Below are positions 42,859 to 51,862 of a stretch of DNA of 54,266 nt, piece after piece. Source of the stretch: Candidatus Tenderia electrophaga (GTDB lineage: Bacteria; Pseudomonadota; Gammaproteobacteria; Tenderiales; Tenderiaceae); NCBI GenBank assembly GCA_001447805.1, contig CP013099.1, forward strand, positions 3,588,235 through 3,642,500. Reading direction: 5' to 3'. Under the pieces are notes generated by a model. The model was not told the origin of the DNA. It ran no database searches and worked only from the letters and a program-made list of their open reading frames with translations. The stretch's first letter is position 1. Every line of letters starts with the position of its first letter. The position numbers and the translations under genes were made by a program.

Positions 42859-45315
42859 GTGAAGAGTCTGGGAATCCGCCTGGCCCTGATTCTTTCCTCC
42901 GTGCTATTGGTATTGGTACTGCTGGCCGGTGTGTTGATCGAACGCCAGCTGACCCGCGCCATTCACAACGAAGAGGTCGATCAGGCCAAGAGCCATGCCC
43001 AAACCCTGTTGGCCAGTCTGCGCATCCTCATGCTCAACGGTCAGGGGGCGCTGGCGCGGGAATGGTTGGACAGCATGCACGGCGCCCCCGGCATCATCGA
43101 CATCGAGGTGCTGCGCCGTAATGGCCGCGAGGCCTTTACCGATCTCAGCACCTTAAAGCGAGTCAACGATTTTCTCGGCGAAGCGGTGTTCGAGCGCCAG
43201 CCGACTCCGCCGCATCACGTGGATCAGCCCGCCCTGGGCGCGTTTAACCGAGCGCTGCAAGGCGAAGTGGCCCTGGATCTGCGTTTTGATGATGAGATCA
43301 CCGTGTTGCAGCCCATCGAGGCCAGTAGCGAGTGCCTGACATGTCACGGTTACGATCCCAACCCCCTGCGCGGTGTGCTCAAGCTGAGCCTGTCGCGCGA
43401 AAAGGGCCTGGCGCGCATCCAATCCATGCGTGTCAGTCTCTGGGCCATCGCCGCCCTGCTGGTGGTGATTATCGGCTTGACGGTGCTGGCGGTGTTGCGC
43501 GTCAGCGTGCTCAAGCCCGTGAACCGGCTCAAGGACGCCATTATGCGGGTTGGTGAGCGCCAAGTGGAACTGCCCACCCACTGGCGCGATGAGCTGGGCC
43601 AGGTGGCGACGGTATTCAACGAAATGCAGCACCAGCTGGTGGCTACTGAAACCCGCATCCGCGCGGTCAGCGAAAACGCCTTCGACGCCATTATCACCGC
43701 CGACGAACAGGGCGTCATCGACAGCGCCAATCATGCGGTGGAGAAGATGTTCGGTTACCCGCCCGGCGAGCTGATCGGTCGCAATGTGGCCATGCTCATG
43801 CCCGAGCCCTATCGCGACGAGCATGACCGTTACATCGCCAAGTATCTGATGACCGGCAAGGGGCGTTTGATCAACAACCGCGCCGAGGTGGTGGGGCAGC
43901 GCAAGGACGGTACCACCTTTCCGCTGGAGGTCGCCCTGAGCGAAATGTTTATCGGCGCGCGCAGATACTTTGTGGCGGTGGCGCGCGACATCACGGAAAA
44001 CAAACGCCAGACCGCGGCACTGCAGCACCAGGCCCTGCACGACGCGCTGACCGAGCTGCCCAACCGCAGCCTGTTGTCCGACCGCATTCGCCAGAGCATT
44101 CTGCTGGCCCAACGCGAGCATCACGAGCTGGCCCTGTTGGTGATGGATCTGGATCGCTTCAAGGACATCAACGATACCCTCGGGCATCAATATGGCGATC
44201 TGGTGCTGCAACAGATCGCCGAGCGTATGCGTCAGGCCCTGCGCGAGTCCGACACCATCGCCCGCCTGGGCGGCGACGAGTTCGCCATCCTGTTGCCCAA
44301 CACCGGTCTGAACCAGGCCAGGGCCATTGCCGAGAAGCTGCTGCGCGTCACCGAAGAGCCGATCCTGATCGGCGATCAAATGCTACACGCCGGCGCCAGT
44401 ATCGGCATTACCCTCTACCCCCAGCACGGTGAGGATGAGGTGACGCTGCTGCAGCGCGCCGACGTGGCCATGTATATGGCCAAGCGCCAGCACTTGGGGG
44501 CGGCAGTCTACGATCCTTCGTCCGACCAGCATAGCCTGCGCAACTTGGCCTTGCTGGGCGAGCTGCGCGGCGCCATCGAGCGGGATCAACTGATACTCCA
44601 TTTCCAGCCCAAGGTGGATCTGCGCAGCGGCAAGGTGTACGGCGTCGAGTCATTGGTGCGCTGGCAGCATCCCGAACACGGTCTGATGTACCCGGACGAA
44701 TTCGTGCCGCTGGCGGAGCAGACCGGCCTGATCGCGCCGCTGAGCCTGTGGGCGCTGAAGACCAGCCTGCGCACCTGCGCCCGTTATCGGTCCGGCGATA
44801 TGGATCTGGATGTGGCGGTGAACCTGTCGGTGCGCAATCTGCAGGATCTGCGCTTCCCCGACAAGGTGGCCCAGCTGCTCGATGAAAACTGCGGCGAACC
44901 CGGCCGCCTGCGGCTGGAGATTACCGAAACCGCCATCATGGCCGACCCGGCCCGCGCCCTGGATGTGCTCAAGCGTCTCAGCGTCATGGGGGTCAAACTG
45001 TCAATCGATGACTTTGGTACCGGTTACTCTTCACTGGCACACCTGAAGCAGATGCCGGTGGACGAACTCAAGATCGACAAGCAGTTCGTCATGGGCATGC
45101 TGGAGGATGAAAGCGATGCCGTGATCGTGCGCTCCATCATCGACCTGGCCCACAACATCGGCATCAAGGTGGTGGCCGAAGGGGTGGAAAGCCAGCTGCT
45201 TTACCAGCGGCTCAAGGAGATGGGCTGTGACGCGGTGCAGGGCTATTACATGTGTCCGCCGGTGGCGGTGGACGATCTAATCGAATGGGTGAAATGCTCG
45301 CCTTGGCGGATATAA
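42859..45315 (+). CDS. c-type-haem sensor diguanylate cyclase/phosphodiesterase (periplasmic haem domain-HAMP-PAS-GGDEF-EAL)
   Basis: An 818-residue protein. TM1 (~8-27) and TM2 (~193-214) bracket a periplasmic domain with one haem motif, CLTCH (159-163), in ECLTCHGYDPNPLRG. HAMP (~215-265), PAS (~270-385), GGDEF (~395-560) and EAL (~575-815) follow. GGDEF is intact (RLGGDEFAILLP) with an inhibitory RESD five residues before it. The phosphodiesterase keeps ESLVRW, EITETAIM, DDFGTGYSSL and AEGVES, so both activities are plausible. It would read periplasmic redox state or a gas ligand and set c-di-GMP. Start is GTG 42859. It ends 1 nt from the convergent NHL gene. Confidence 0.92.
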   Translation: MKSLGIRLALILSSVLLVLVLLAGVLIERQLTRAIHNEEVDQAKSHAQTLLASLRILMLNGQGALAREWLDSMHGAPGIIDIEVLRRNGREAFTDLSTLKRVNDFLGEAVFERQPTPPHHVDQPALGAFNRALQGEVALDLRFDDEITVLQPIEASSECLTCHGYDPNPLRGVLKLSLSREKGLARIQSMRVSLWAIAALLVVIIGLTVLAVLRVSVLKPVNRLKDAIMRVGERQVELPTHWRDELGQVATVFNEMQHQLVATETRIRAVSENAFDAIITADEQGVIDSANHAVEKMFGYPPGELIGRNVAMLMPEPYRDEHDRYIAKYLMTGKGRLINNRAEVVGQRKDGTTFPLEVALSEMFIGARRYFVAVARDITENKRQTAALQHQALHDALTELPNRSLLSDRIRQSILLAQREHHELALLVMDLDRFKDINDTLGHQYGDLVLQQIAERMRQALRESDTIARLGGDEFAILLPNTGLNQARAIAEKLLRVTEEPILIGDQMLHAGASIGITLYPQHGEDEVTLLQRADVAMYMAKRQHLGAAVYDPSSDQHSLRNLALLGELRGAIERDQLILHFQPKVDLRSGKVYGVESLVRWQHPEHGLMYPDEFVPLAEQTGLIAPLSLWALKTSLRTCARYRSGDMDLDVAVNLSVRNLQDLRFPDKVAQLLDENCGEPGRLRLEITETAIMADPARALDVLKRLSVMGVKLSIDDFGTGYSSLAHLKQMPVDELKIDKQFVMGMLEDESDAVIVRSIIDLAHNIGIKVVAEGVESQLLYQRLKEMGCDAVQGYYMCPPVAVDDLIEWVKCSPWRI

Positions 45316-45316
45316 A

Positions 45317-46402
45317 CTATTCTGATTGCTGCCCGGGGCTGTCTGTATCGAGTCCAATCGGCTTGTAAATATCCACCTTGCGGAAGAACTGGTCGGCGAT
45401 ATAGACCCGACCGTCCTCATCCACGTCGATGCCCGCCGGCAGCATGTAATTGCCCGGCGCGCTGGTCTGGCCGCGCTGGCCGATGACCATCAGCAGTTCT
45501 CCTTGCGGGGTAAAGATCTGGGCGTTGCCGAAGGCGGTATCAACGACGTAGACATTGCCGTGCGCGTCGGTGCTCACCCCTTTGGGACTGAAAAACTGGC
45601 CCGGGTAGCGGCCGATGCTGCCGAAGCTGAATTTGTGCGCGCCGTTCTCGTCGAAGGCCTGGATGCGGAAATTGCCCTTGTCCACCACATACACCGTGCC
45701 GTCGCTCGAGCTGCTGATCTGCAAGGGCAGATTGAACTGACCGTCGGCGTTACCGCGCGTGCCGATGGTGGCCAGATGTTCGCCGCTGCGGGCATCGAAG
45801 ATGAACAGATGATGCGCCTGGGTATCCACGCCGCCGGTATCGATGACATAGACCTTGCTACCGTCCGGCGAGAGCGCCACCCCGGCGGGACGCTTGAACC
45901 ATTCCTGACCGCCGATAAAGCGGCGAAAATGACCCTCCGCATCGAACACCACGATGCGCCGCGCACTGACATCGGCGACGAATACCTCGCCCTGGGCGGA
46001 GATGTCGATGCCCACGGGCTTGAACAGTTGGCCGGGTTTTTCGTCACCGAACTGTGCGTAGCGCTGGCCGGTGATATCGAACAGGACCACGGCGCGTTGC
46101 ACCGTGTCGGTGACGTAGACACGGCCGTTGCGCACCGCCACGCCGTAAGGCTTGACCAGCCCCTTGATATCGTCCACCGCACCGGTAGCGTAACGGCGCA
46201 GCTTGGTGGCGGTGGTGACCGGTTCCACATTGGTGTTGTAGCGCAGCGAGCGCTCGAAAATGAAACGCGCTTCGTCCGGCGCTGCGGGATAGACCGGCGC
46301 TTCAAAGCTCTCTTTGGGCGGCGCGCTGCTGCAGGCCGCCAAGGCCAGCGGCAACAACGATAACAGCAGGCGTTTGAGGGACGGGCTTACTTGATATGAC
46401 AT
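45317..46402 (-). CDS. NHL-repeat beta-propeller lipoprotein next to a pentahaem cytochrome
   Basis: A 361-residue lipoprotein (lipobox LALAAC, Cys24) with six NHL blades: LVKPYGVAVRNGRVYVTD, LFKPVGIDISAQGEVFVAD, FKRPAGVALSPDGSKVYVID, NLPLQISSSSDGTVYVVD, FFSPKGVSTDAHGNVYVVD and LPAGIDVDEDGRVYIAD. It resembles the two NHL lipoproteins at 16826 and 18199. Its start overlaps the end of the pentahaem cytochrome gene by 16 nt, so the two form a small operon and probably a complex. Confidence 0.9.
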   Translation of the reverse strand: MSYQVSPSLKRLLLSLLPLALAACSSAPPKESFEAPVYPAAPDEARFIFERSLRYNTNVEPVTTATKLRRYATGAVDDIKGLVKPYGVAVRNGRVYVTDTVQRAVVLFDITGQRYAQFGDEKPGQLFKPVGIDISAQGEVFVADVSARRIVVFDAEGHFRRFIGGQEWFKRPAGVALSPDGSKVYVIDTGGVDTQAHHLFIFDARSGEHLATIGTRGNADGQFNLPLQISSSSDGTVYVVDKGNFRIQAFDENGAHKFSFGSIGRYPGQFFSPKGVSTDAHGNVYVVDTAFGNAQIFTPQGELLMVIGQRGQTSAPGNYMLPAGIDVDEDGRVYIADQFFRKVDIYKPIGLDTDSPGQQSE

Positions 46403-47133
46403 GTTTCACATAGCCGCTCGGCGCCGGTTCTCAACAACAGGTTGACGTCGGGGTTGTGAACATTGTGACAGGTGGCGCATTCGACCTTGTTGTCGTAGAT
46501 CTTGACGCCGTTGTCAAAACCGTATTCGTTATCCGGCGGGCGGAAGTCGATGTCTTTCGCATTCAGGCCGGCGTATTCCATGGAGATGGGGTGGTCGTTT
46601 TGCAGATCGGTGCCGATGTGTTTGATCTCAATGCTGTGAGCGGCCACGCCGTTGTGGCACTTGCCGCAGTTCATCAAGCTGTTGCCGCCGTTCAGGCGCA
46701 GGTGCAGAGAGGCATCCTCGCTGCTGTTCCAGGTATCGGGCTTGAACACGGTCATGTCCACCGCCAGGGTGCCGTCATGGCAGGACAGACACAGCAGGCT
46801 GATGGGGCTGGGGGTCTTGACCTTATTGTTGAGGGTACGCGAGTCATACAAATCGTAGACCGTATCCACCGCCGGCTGAAAACGATTCCAGCCCGGAATG
46901 CCGCCCAGTTCGGTGGTGTCGGCGCCTTCCTTTTCCGGCGGTAGATGGCAGTAGACGCAGGGATTGCCATAATCGGCGAAGGCTACGCCCGGCATGGCGA
47001 CCACGCCGGCGCGCTCATTCAGGCCGGTGAAGTCGTGCTTGGAGCCGAGGATGGTGCCGGCCTGCAGCGGGGCCATGACCGCCAGTGCCAGGGCGGTCCC
47101 ACCAATCAGGTTTTTTATCAGGCATTTCAACAC
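46387..47133 (-). CDS. Pentahaem c-type cytochrome (doubled CxxCH family)
   Basis: A 248-residue exported protein with signal peptide (cleavage after LQA) and five haem motifs: CVYCH, CLSCH, CGKCH, CATCH and a C-terminal CETCH. Context SKHDFTG, SCHDGTLAVD, DLQNDHPIS and TCHNVHN matches the tetrahaem protein at 9533 and the start of the 11-haem protein, with an extra haem (NCGKCHNG) inserted before DLQNDHP. Start is GTG 47133; no ATG fits in frame before the signal peptide. Divergent from the polyhaem gene at 47280 across a 146-bp gap containing GGGG-N6-CCCC (47215-47228). Confidence 0.88.
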   Translation of the reverse strand: MLKCLIKNLIGGTALALAVMAPLQAGTILGSKHDFTGLNERAGVVAMPGVAFADYGNPCVYCHLPPEKEGADTTELGGIPGWNRFQPAVDTVYDLYDSRTLNNKVKTPSPISLLCLSCHDGTLAVDMTVFKPDTWNSSEDASLHLRLNGGNSLMNCGKCHNGVAAHSIEIKHIGTDLQNDHPISMEYAGLNAKDIDFRPPDNEYGFDNGVKIYDNKVECATCHNVHNPDVNLLLRTGAERLCETCHIK

Positions 47134-47279
47134 AGTCGAGAACCATCTCTAAAGGCACAACTCTAACGCTCAAGGATACTAGCCCCTGCTTGGGTAGCGC
47201 AAATGATTATTTTAGGGGAAAATACCCCGCTTCTGGATAGTGGCCTGGCCTGCGCGGGCGGGTGAGGATAAGGCGACGC

Positions 47280-48488
47280 ATGCGGTGTTCTCTGTATAAT
47301 TTCCTGGTTTTAATCCCATTTTTTTCGATTTCCACAGTCGCGACTGCGGTCGAACCGGTGTCGCCGGCCGAGGCCGCCAAGGTCTATGAGGAAAACTGTC
47401 GCGTTTGCCATGGCGATGGCGGCGACGGCCAGACCCGCGCCCGTTTCGGGCTCAATCCTCAGCCGCGCGATTTCACCACCGCCGGGGCGGCTGCCGAACT
47501 TAATCGCGAACGCATGATTAGCTCCGTGGTGCAGGGCCGCGAAGGCACGGCCATGGTCGCTTGGAAGGACCGTTTGAGCATGGCCCAGATCGAGGGTGTG
47601 GTGGATTACATTCGTACCAATTTCATGCCCTTGGCCCCCGCCGAAGAGGCGCTGGCGACGACCGATCCTCGCCTGCAACTGGGTCGCCAGATCTACGAAC
47701 AGAACTGCCGCGTTTGCCATGGCGACCGTGGCAATGGTGCCACCTGGACCAACTCGGTATTGAACCCGCCGCCGCGCAATTTTACCTCGCCTCAAGCGCG
47801 CCGCATTCTGACTCGCAAACGCATGCTGGCCTCGGTAACCTTCGGGCGTAAGCAAACCGCCATGATGCCGTTTGCCACCCGCCTCTCGGACGATGAGATC
47901 GGCGCCGTAGTGGACTACATCCGCGAGGTCTTTATGAAAGGACCGGTGGTGGCCGATGCCGGTATGACCGATCTGTCCGGTCAAGGCGCCATGGGCGGTC
48001 ACGCCGGCGGCGGTCATCCGCGCGCGCCGTCATCCATCGGTGCCCACGGCATGGCGCCGGGCATGGCGCAGTCGCAGGAGCCGGTGGCCGAGGTGGATAT
48101 GAGTGCCGGTTTTGCCGGCGAGCTAAAGGGCGATTTCGCCCGCGGTCGCCGCATTTATCTGAACAATTGCAGCACCTGCCACGGCGTACGGGGAGACGGT
48201 TTGGGGCCGCGGTCTTCCTTCATTCAGCCCAAGCCGCGCAATTTTCTCCATGTGGAATCGCGCACTACCCTGAATCGGCCGGCCCTGTTTCGTGCCATCG
48301 GTATTGGTAAGCCGGGCACGGTGATGCCGGCCTGGAGCAAGGTATTGTCGGCCCAGCAAATTGCTGACGTGGCCGAATTCGTGTTTCAGGATTTTATTCA
48401 TCCCAATCCGGATGACATTGAGCCGCGCGTCGACCTGGATATGGATGCCGACGCGGCACCCATGGCGGATAAAAAAAAAGCGCCTTAA
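47280..48488 (+). CDS. Trihaem cytochrome c with three class I-like domains; 5' half of a probable frameshifted hexahaem gene
   Basis: A 402-residue protein with signal peptide (MRCSLYNFLVLIPFFSIS..., cleavage near ATA) and three tandem monohaem domains: NCRVCHGD, NCRVCHGD and NCSTCHGV. Each is followed by a signature of the form [LI]xPxPR[DN]F (LNPQPRDF, LNPPPRNF, IQPKPRNF) and a Met-containing segment (VAWKD, MMPF, VMPAW) that could give Met ligation. Between domains 2 and 3 is a Gly/His/Met-rich linker. Translation ends just after an A9 run (48471-48479); slipping by -1 there continues into the next ORF, which has three more such domains. ATG 47280 is preceded by GAGGATAAGG. Confidence 0.86.
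   Translation: MRCSLYNFLVLIPFFSISTVATAVEPVSPAEAAKVYEENCRVCHGDGGDGQTRARFGLNPQPRDFTTAGAAAELNRERMISSVVQGREGTAMVAWKDRLSMAQIEGVVDYIRTNFMPLAPAEEALATTDPRLQLGRQIYEQNCRVCHGDRGNGATWTNSVLNPPPRNFTSPQARRILTRKRMLASVTFGRKQTAMMPFATRLSDDEIGAVVDYIREVFMKGPVVADAGMTDLSGQGAMGGHAGGGHPRAPSSIGAHGMAPGMAQSQEPVAEVDMSAGFAGELKGDFARGRRIYLNNCSTCHGVRGDGLGPRSSFIQPKPRNFLHVESRTTLNRPALFRAIGIGKPGTVMPAWSKVLSAQQIADVAEFVFQDFIHPNPDDIEPRVDLDMDADAAPMADKKKAP
48471..48479 (+). other. A9 tract, candidate -1 slippery site joining two cytochrome ORFs
   Basis: Nine consecutive A in frame as AAA AAA AAA GCG end the upstream ORF seven bases later (TAA 48486-48488). A -1 slip gives AGC GCC TTA ATT GAC and stays open to 49453. The downstream frame has a stop at 48470-48472, directly before the tract, so the fusion works only through it. 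A GC-rich inverted segment, AGCGG to CCGCT, lies 20-40 nt downstream and might stimulate slipping. Confidence 0.55.
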
Positions 48489-48523
48489 TTGACGCGCAGC
48501 GGGCCGAGGCCATCCGCTCCACG

Positions 48524-49453
48524 GTGGAGATCGCCGCCGGCAGTGACGCGCGGACGGACTTTGAAAAGGGCCGCGATCTCTACAACTTCTACTGCTACTT
48601 CTGCCACGGCTATGCCGGTGACGCCAAGACCCTGGCCGCCACCTATTTGTCACCGCCGCCGCGTGATTTTACTGCCACGCCAATCGAAGAGCTAACGCGG
48701 GCGCGCATGATCAAATCCGTCAGCGACGGGCGTCCGGGGACCGGCATGGCCGGCTTCAAGCAGACCTTGAACACCGTACAAGTCGAGCGGGTGGTGGATT
48801 TTATCCGCCAGGCGTTCATGGGCGATGACAAGCCCAACACCCGCTATCACACCGCCGGCAACGGTTGGCCCGATCACGCGCGTTACGCCATCGCCTTTCC
48901 CTTCGCCACAGGTGAGATTCCCTTGGATACGCCGGTGGCTGAACTGACATCGCGGCAGCGCCAGGGGCGTGAGCTGTTCATGGACAGCTGCATTACCTGT
49001 CATGATCGCGCCAGGGTTGAGGATGAAGGGACGGCCTGGGAGCCGCGCGCGGTGTCCTATCCGCGCAGCGGATACAGCCATCGCAGGCCCGATGCGGTAT
49101 CCGCCGCCACGCCGTATTCGCAACATGACCTGCCGCCGCAGGTGGATGACTTGTCGCCGCGGCAGCGCTTGGGCGAGTCCCTGTATCAGGATAATTGCGC
49201 CTTTTGCCATGCCGCCGACGGCAGCGGCCGGAATTGGATCGGCGCCTTTCTCGAGCCCCAACCGCGCAATCTGACGGACAAGGCGCAGATGCAGGGGATG
49301 ACCACCGAGCGTCTGCAGGCGGTGATTCGCGACGGCCTGCCCAACACCACCATGCCGGCCTGGCGCCACGTGCTGAACCGGGCGCAGATCGAGGCCGTTG
49401 CCGACTATGTGATGCATGTGTTTGTGGAAAGCGCCGCGGAAGATGCACAATAG
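48524..49453 (+). CDS. Trihaem cytochrome c lacking its own signal peptide; 3' half of a probable frameshifted hexahaem gene
   Basis: The 309-residue frame has three haem motifs, [16 protein letters not shown] and NCAFCHAA, and the domain signatures LSPPPRDF and LEPQPRNL. The only in-frame start is GTG 48524; it has no Shine-Dalgarno sequence. The product would lack an export signal, although haem attachment happens in the periplasm. The frame is open back to 48473, inside the A9 tract that ends the upstream cytochrome, and the codons between encode a natural linker. I therefore infer that it is translated as the C-terminal half of one ~724-residue hexahaem protein, by -1 frameshifting or because the tract length is wrong in this sequence. 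Confidence 0.82.
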   Translation: MEIAAGSDARTDFEKGRDLYNFYCYFCHGYAGDAKTLAATYLSPPPRDFTATPIEELTRARMIKSVSDGRPGTGMAGFKQTLNTVQVERVVDFIRQAFMGDDKPNTRYHTAGNGWPDHARYAIAFPFATGEIPLDTPVAELTSRQRQGRELFMDSCITCHDRARVEDEGTAWEPRAVSYPRSGYSHRRPDAVSAATPYSQHDLPPQVDDLSPRQRLGESLYQDNCAFCHAADGSGRNWIGAFLEPQPRNLTDKAQMQGMTTERLQAVIRDGLPNTTMPAWRHVLNRAQIEAVADYVMHVFVESAAEDAQ

Positions 49454-49488
49454 CGGGATTACCAGCGTCTATTCGGAGATTGAGCCAT

Positions 49489-50517
49489 ATGATCAAGGCA
49501 GGGATTGTGGGTGGCACCGGTTATACAGGTGTGGAATTGCTGCGGTTGCTGGCGGGCCACGCGCAAGTGGAATTGCAGGTGATCACCTCACGTTCCGAGG
49601 TGGGCATGTCGGTGGCCAACATGTTTCCCAACCTGCGCGGCAAGGTGGCGCTCAGTTTTAGCGAGCCCGACATGGATGCCCTGGCGCAATGCGATGTGGT
49701 GTTCTATGCCACGCCGCATGGCGTGGCCATGAAGGGGGCCGGTGAGCTATTGGCACGCGGCATCAAGGTGATCGATCTGGGGGCGGATTTTCGCATCAGG
49801 GATATCCCGACCTGGGAGCAGTGGTACGGCATGACGCATACCGCCCCCGAGTTGGCGGCCGAGGCCGTGTACGGATTGCCGGAGGTGAATCGTGAGGCTA
49901 TCAAACAGGCGCGCCTGATCGCCTGTCCCGGCTGTTACCCCACCGCGGTGCAGCTGGGCTTTATGCCGCTGTTGGAGCAGGGCTTGGTGGATAAGAATCA
50001 TCTTATCGCCGATGCCAAGTCCGGCGTCAGCGGTGCCGGGCGCAAGGCCAGTGTGGGCACCCTGATGTGCGAGGCCGCCGAGAGTATGAAGGCTTACGCC
50101 GTGTCCGGCCATCGTCATCTGCCCGAGATCCGCCAGGGACTGGTGCAGATGGCCGGTGCTGACGTGGCTCTGACCTTTGTTCCCCACCTGACGCCCATGA
50201 TCCGCGGTATCCACGCCACGCTTTACGCCACGCTTAGCCACGATGTGGATCTGCAGGCGCTGTATGAACAGCGTTACGAGGCCGAACCCTTCGTAGACGT
50301 GATGCCGGCCGGTGCCCATCCGGAGACGCGCAGCGTGAAGGGCGCCAATCAGTGTCGCATCGCTATTCACCGCCCCGGCGGCGGCGACACCGTGGTGGTG
50401 TTGTCGGTGATCGACAACCTGGTCAAGGGCGCGGCTGGGCAGGCGCTGCAGAACATGAATATATTGTTTGGACTGGACGAGCGCGCCGGCCTCGAGACCA
50501 TCGCGTTGTTGCCTTGA
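49489..50517 (+). CDS. argC: N-acetyl-gamma-glutamyl-phosphate reductase
   Basis: A 342-residue enzyme of arginine biosynthesis that reduces N-acetylglutamyl phosphate with NADPH. It has the Rossmann motif [17 protein letters not shown], the active-site Cys in ACPGCYPTA, and the conserved GHRHLPEI and [12 protein letters not shown] segments. Length matches the long gammaproteobacterial form. ATG 49489 has GGAGA 9 nt upstream; a longer open frame from 49195 is the shadow of the cytochrome gene. It leads a run of housekeeping genes. Confidence 0.97.
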   Translation: MIKAGIVGGTGYTGVELLRLLAGHAQVELQVITSRSEVGMSVANMFPNLRGKVALSFSEPDMDALAQCDVVFYATPHGVAMKGAGELLARGIKVIDLGADFRIRDIPTWEQWYGMTHTAPELAAEAVYGLPEVNREAIKQARLIACPGCYPTAVQLGFMPLLEQGLVDKNHLIADAKSGVSGAGRKASVGTLMCEAAESMKAYAVSGHRHLPEIRQGLVQMAGADVALTFVPHLTPMIRGIHATLYATLSHDVDLQALYEQRYEAEPFVDVMPAGAHPETRSVKGANQCRIAIHRPGGGDTVVVLSVIDNLVKGAAGQALQNMNILFGLDERAGLETIALLP

Positions 50518-50545
50518 TGCGCCCTTTGCGTGGACATGGTTGGCG

Positions 50546-51259
50546 ATGAAATCCGGTAAGCTGATTGTCAAAAGCCATCGCCCCCGCTTGCGGCGTATCC
50601 TGATCGCAGCCGCTTGGTTAGGCGTGCTGGTGCTGGTCTGGGGCGCTTATGAGCTGGGGAATTATCAAGGCGGTTATAAACGTCTCGAGTTTGCCGCCGA
50701 GCGCGATCGTCTGAAAGCGGACTTGGCGGAACAGGCAAAAATCAATACCCAACTCAAAGAGCAGATTACGGTTGTGGAACGGGCCCAGGCGATTGACAGC
50801 GAATCTTATCGGGTGGTGCGCAACGATTTAAAACAGTTGCAGGAAGAAATCCTCGAGTTGCGCGAAGAGGTGGAGTTTTATCGCGGCATTGTTTCACCCA
50901 CGGAGCGCCAGGCGGGGCTGAACATCCAGACCTTCAAACTGCAGCCGGCGGGCGAGGAGAGGCTCTATCATTTCGAGTTGGTGATGAGTCAGGTATTGAA
51001 AAACGATCGTTATGTCAAAGGCGTGGTCAAAATGTATTTGCAGGGGGTGCAGGAGGGCGAACCGCTGACGCTCAATTTCAGCGACATCACCCCCAATGAC
51101 AGTGTCGATCGCGATTTTCGCTTTCGCTATTTTCAACGCATGGAGGGCGACATCCGCTTGCCGGAGGGTTTTTCGCCTCGTAACGTGATGGTGGAAATGG
51201 CGCCGCAGGGGCGCAAATCCATCAGCAAGTCGTTTCACTGGTCCACGGAAGCGAGTTGA
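50546..51259 (+). CDS. DUF6776 family membrane protein
   Basis: A 237-residue protein with a basic N-terminus, one transmembrane helix (RILIAAAWLGVLVLVWGAYEL), a coiled coil of about 70 residues (RDRLKADLAEQ... LRVV... LQEEILELREEVEFYRGI) and a beta-rich C-terminal domain. The layout and position between argC and bactofilin match gammaproteobacterial DUF6776 proteins. The role is unknown; the coiled coil and bactofilin neighbour hint at envelope or cell-shape functions. ATG 50546 lies 28 nt after the argC stop. Confidence 0.8.
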   Translation: MKSGKLIVKSHRPRLRRILIAAAWLGVLVLVWGAYELGNYQGGYKRLEFAAERDRLKADLAEQAKINTQLKEQITVVERAQAIDSESYRVVRNDLKQLQEEILELREEVEFYRGIVSPTERQAGLNIQTFKLQPAGEERLYHFELVMSQVLKNDRYVKGVVKMYLQGVQEGEPLTLNFSDITPNDSVDRDFRFRYFQRMEGDIRLPEGFSPRNVMVEMAPQGRKSISKSFHWSTEAS

Positions 51260-51345
51260 ACGGCGCGGGTTAAACTTGGACTGCCCTCACCCGATAACAG
51301 GGATAGGTAAGTACCTAACAAAATTTAACGGAGTATTCTCGGCTT

Positions 51346-51768
51346 ATGTTCTCAAATCACAAAAAGCGGAAATCGACCAAGATCGACTCGTTGATCGGTC
51401 AAAACACGGAGTTAACCGGTGACGTGCTGTTTAGCGGCGGCTTCCATATCGACGGCAAGCTCAAGGGCAATGTCTGCGCCCATGAGCCTTCGTCGATGTT
51501 CACCCTAAGCGATCACGGCGTGGTGGAAGGTGAGGTGCACGTACCCAATATTATTCTTAATGGCACGGTCATTGGGGATGTCTATGCCAGTGAGCGGGTA
51601 GAGCTGGCGGCCAATGCCAAAGTCATCGGTAACGTCTATTACAATCTGATCGAGATGGCCATGGGGGCGGAGGTGAACGGCAACCTGGTCCATCGAGTGG
51701 AACCTGCGGCGGAATCCGTTGCCGAAATAGTGAGTCCCTCACAGGATGTGGCGTTGAGCTCCAAATAA
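51346..51768 (+). CDS. Bactofilin family polymer-forming protein
   Basis: A 140-residue protein with a short basic N-terminus and a central right-handed beta-helix of regular hydrophobic repeats: LTGDVLFSGGFHIDGKLKGNV, VVEGEVHVPNIILNGTVIGDV, VELAANAKVIGNVYYNLIEM and MGAEVNGNLVHR. Termini are disordered, as in bactofilins, which polymerise without nucleotide and localise to the inner membrane face. The upstream 86-nt gap contains TAGGTA-AG-TACCTA (an inverted repeat). It is followed by erpA after 94 nt. Confidence 0.93.
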   Translation: MFSNHKKRKSTKIDSLIGQNTELTGDVLFSGGFHIDGKLKGNVCAHEPSSMFTLSDHGVVEGEVHVPNIILNGTVIGDVYASERVELAANAKVIGNVYYNLIEMAMGAEVNGNLVHRVEPAAESVAEIVSPSQDVALSSK

Positions 51769-51816
51769 ACCGTGTTATATTTGTGGTTTAATGTTTTCCT
51801 GAGCGGGTTTCTAGGG

Positions 51817-51822
51817 TATAAT
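51817..51822 (+). promoter_or_regulatory. Candidate -10 element for erpA
   Basis: GGGTATAATC places a consensus TATAAT about 40 nt ahead of erpA. The -35 position holds TTTCCT (51794-51799), a weak match. No IscR-like site could be recognised. Confidence 0.45.
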
Positions 51823-51862
51823 CATTCCATCTTTCTTTTTACGTTGATTAAGGTAGTGTCCC

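Noticed and set aside
47215-47228. GGGG-N6-CCCC as operator between divergent cytochrome genes
   Set aside because: Four-base arms are too short to support a claim; only noted as a position.
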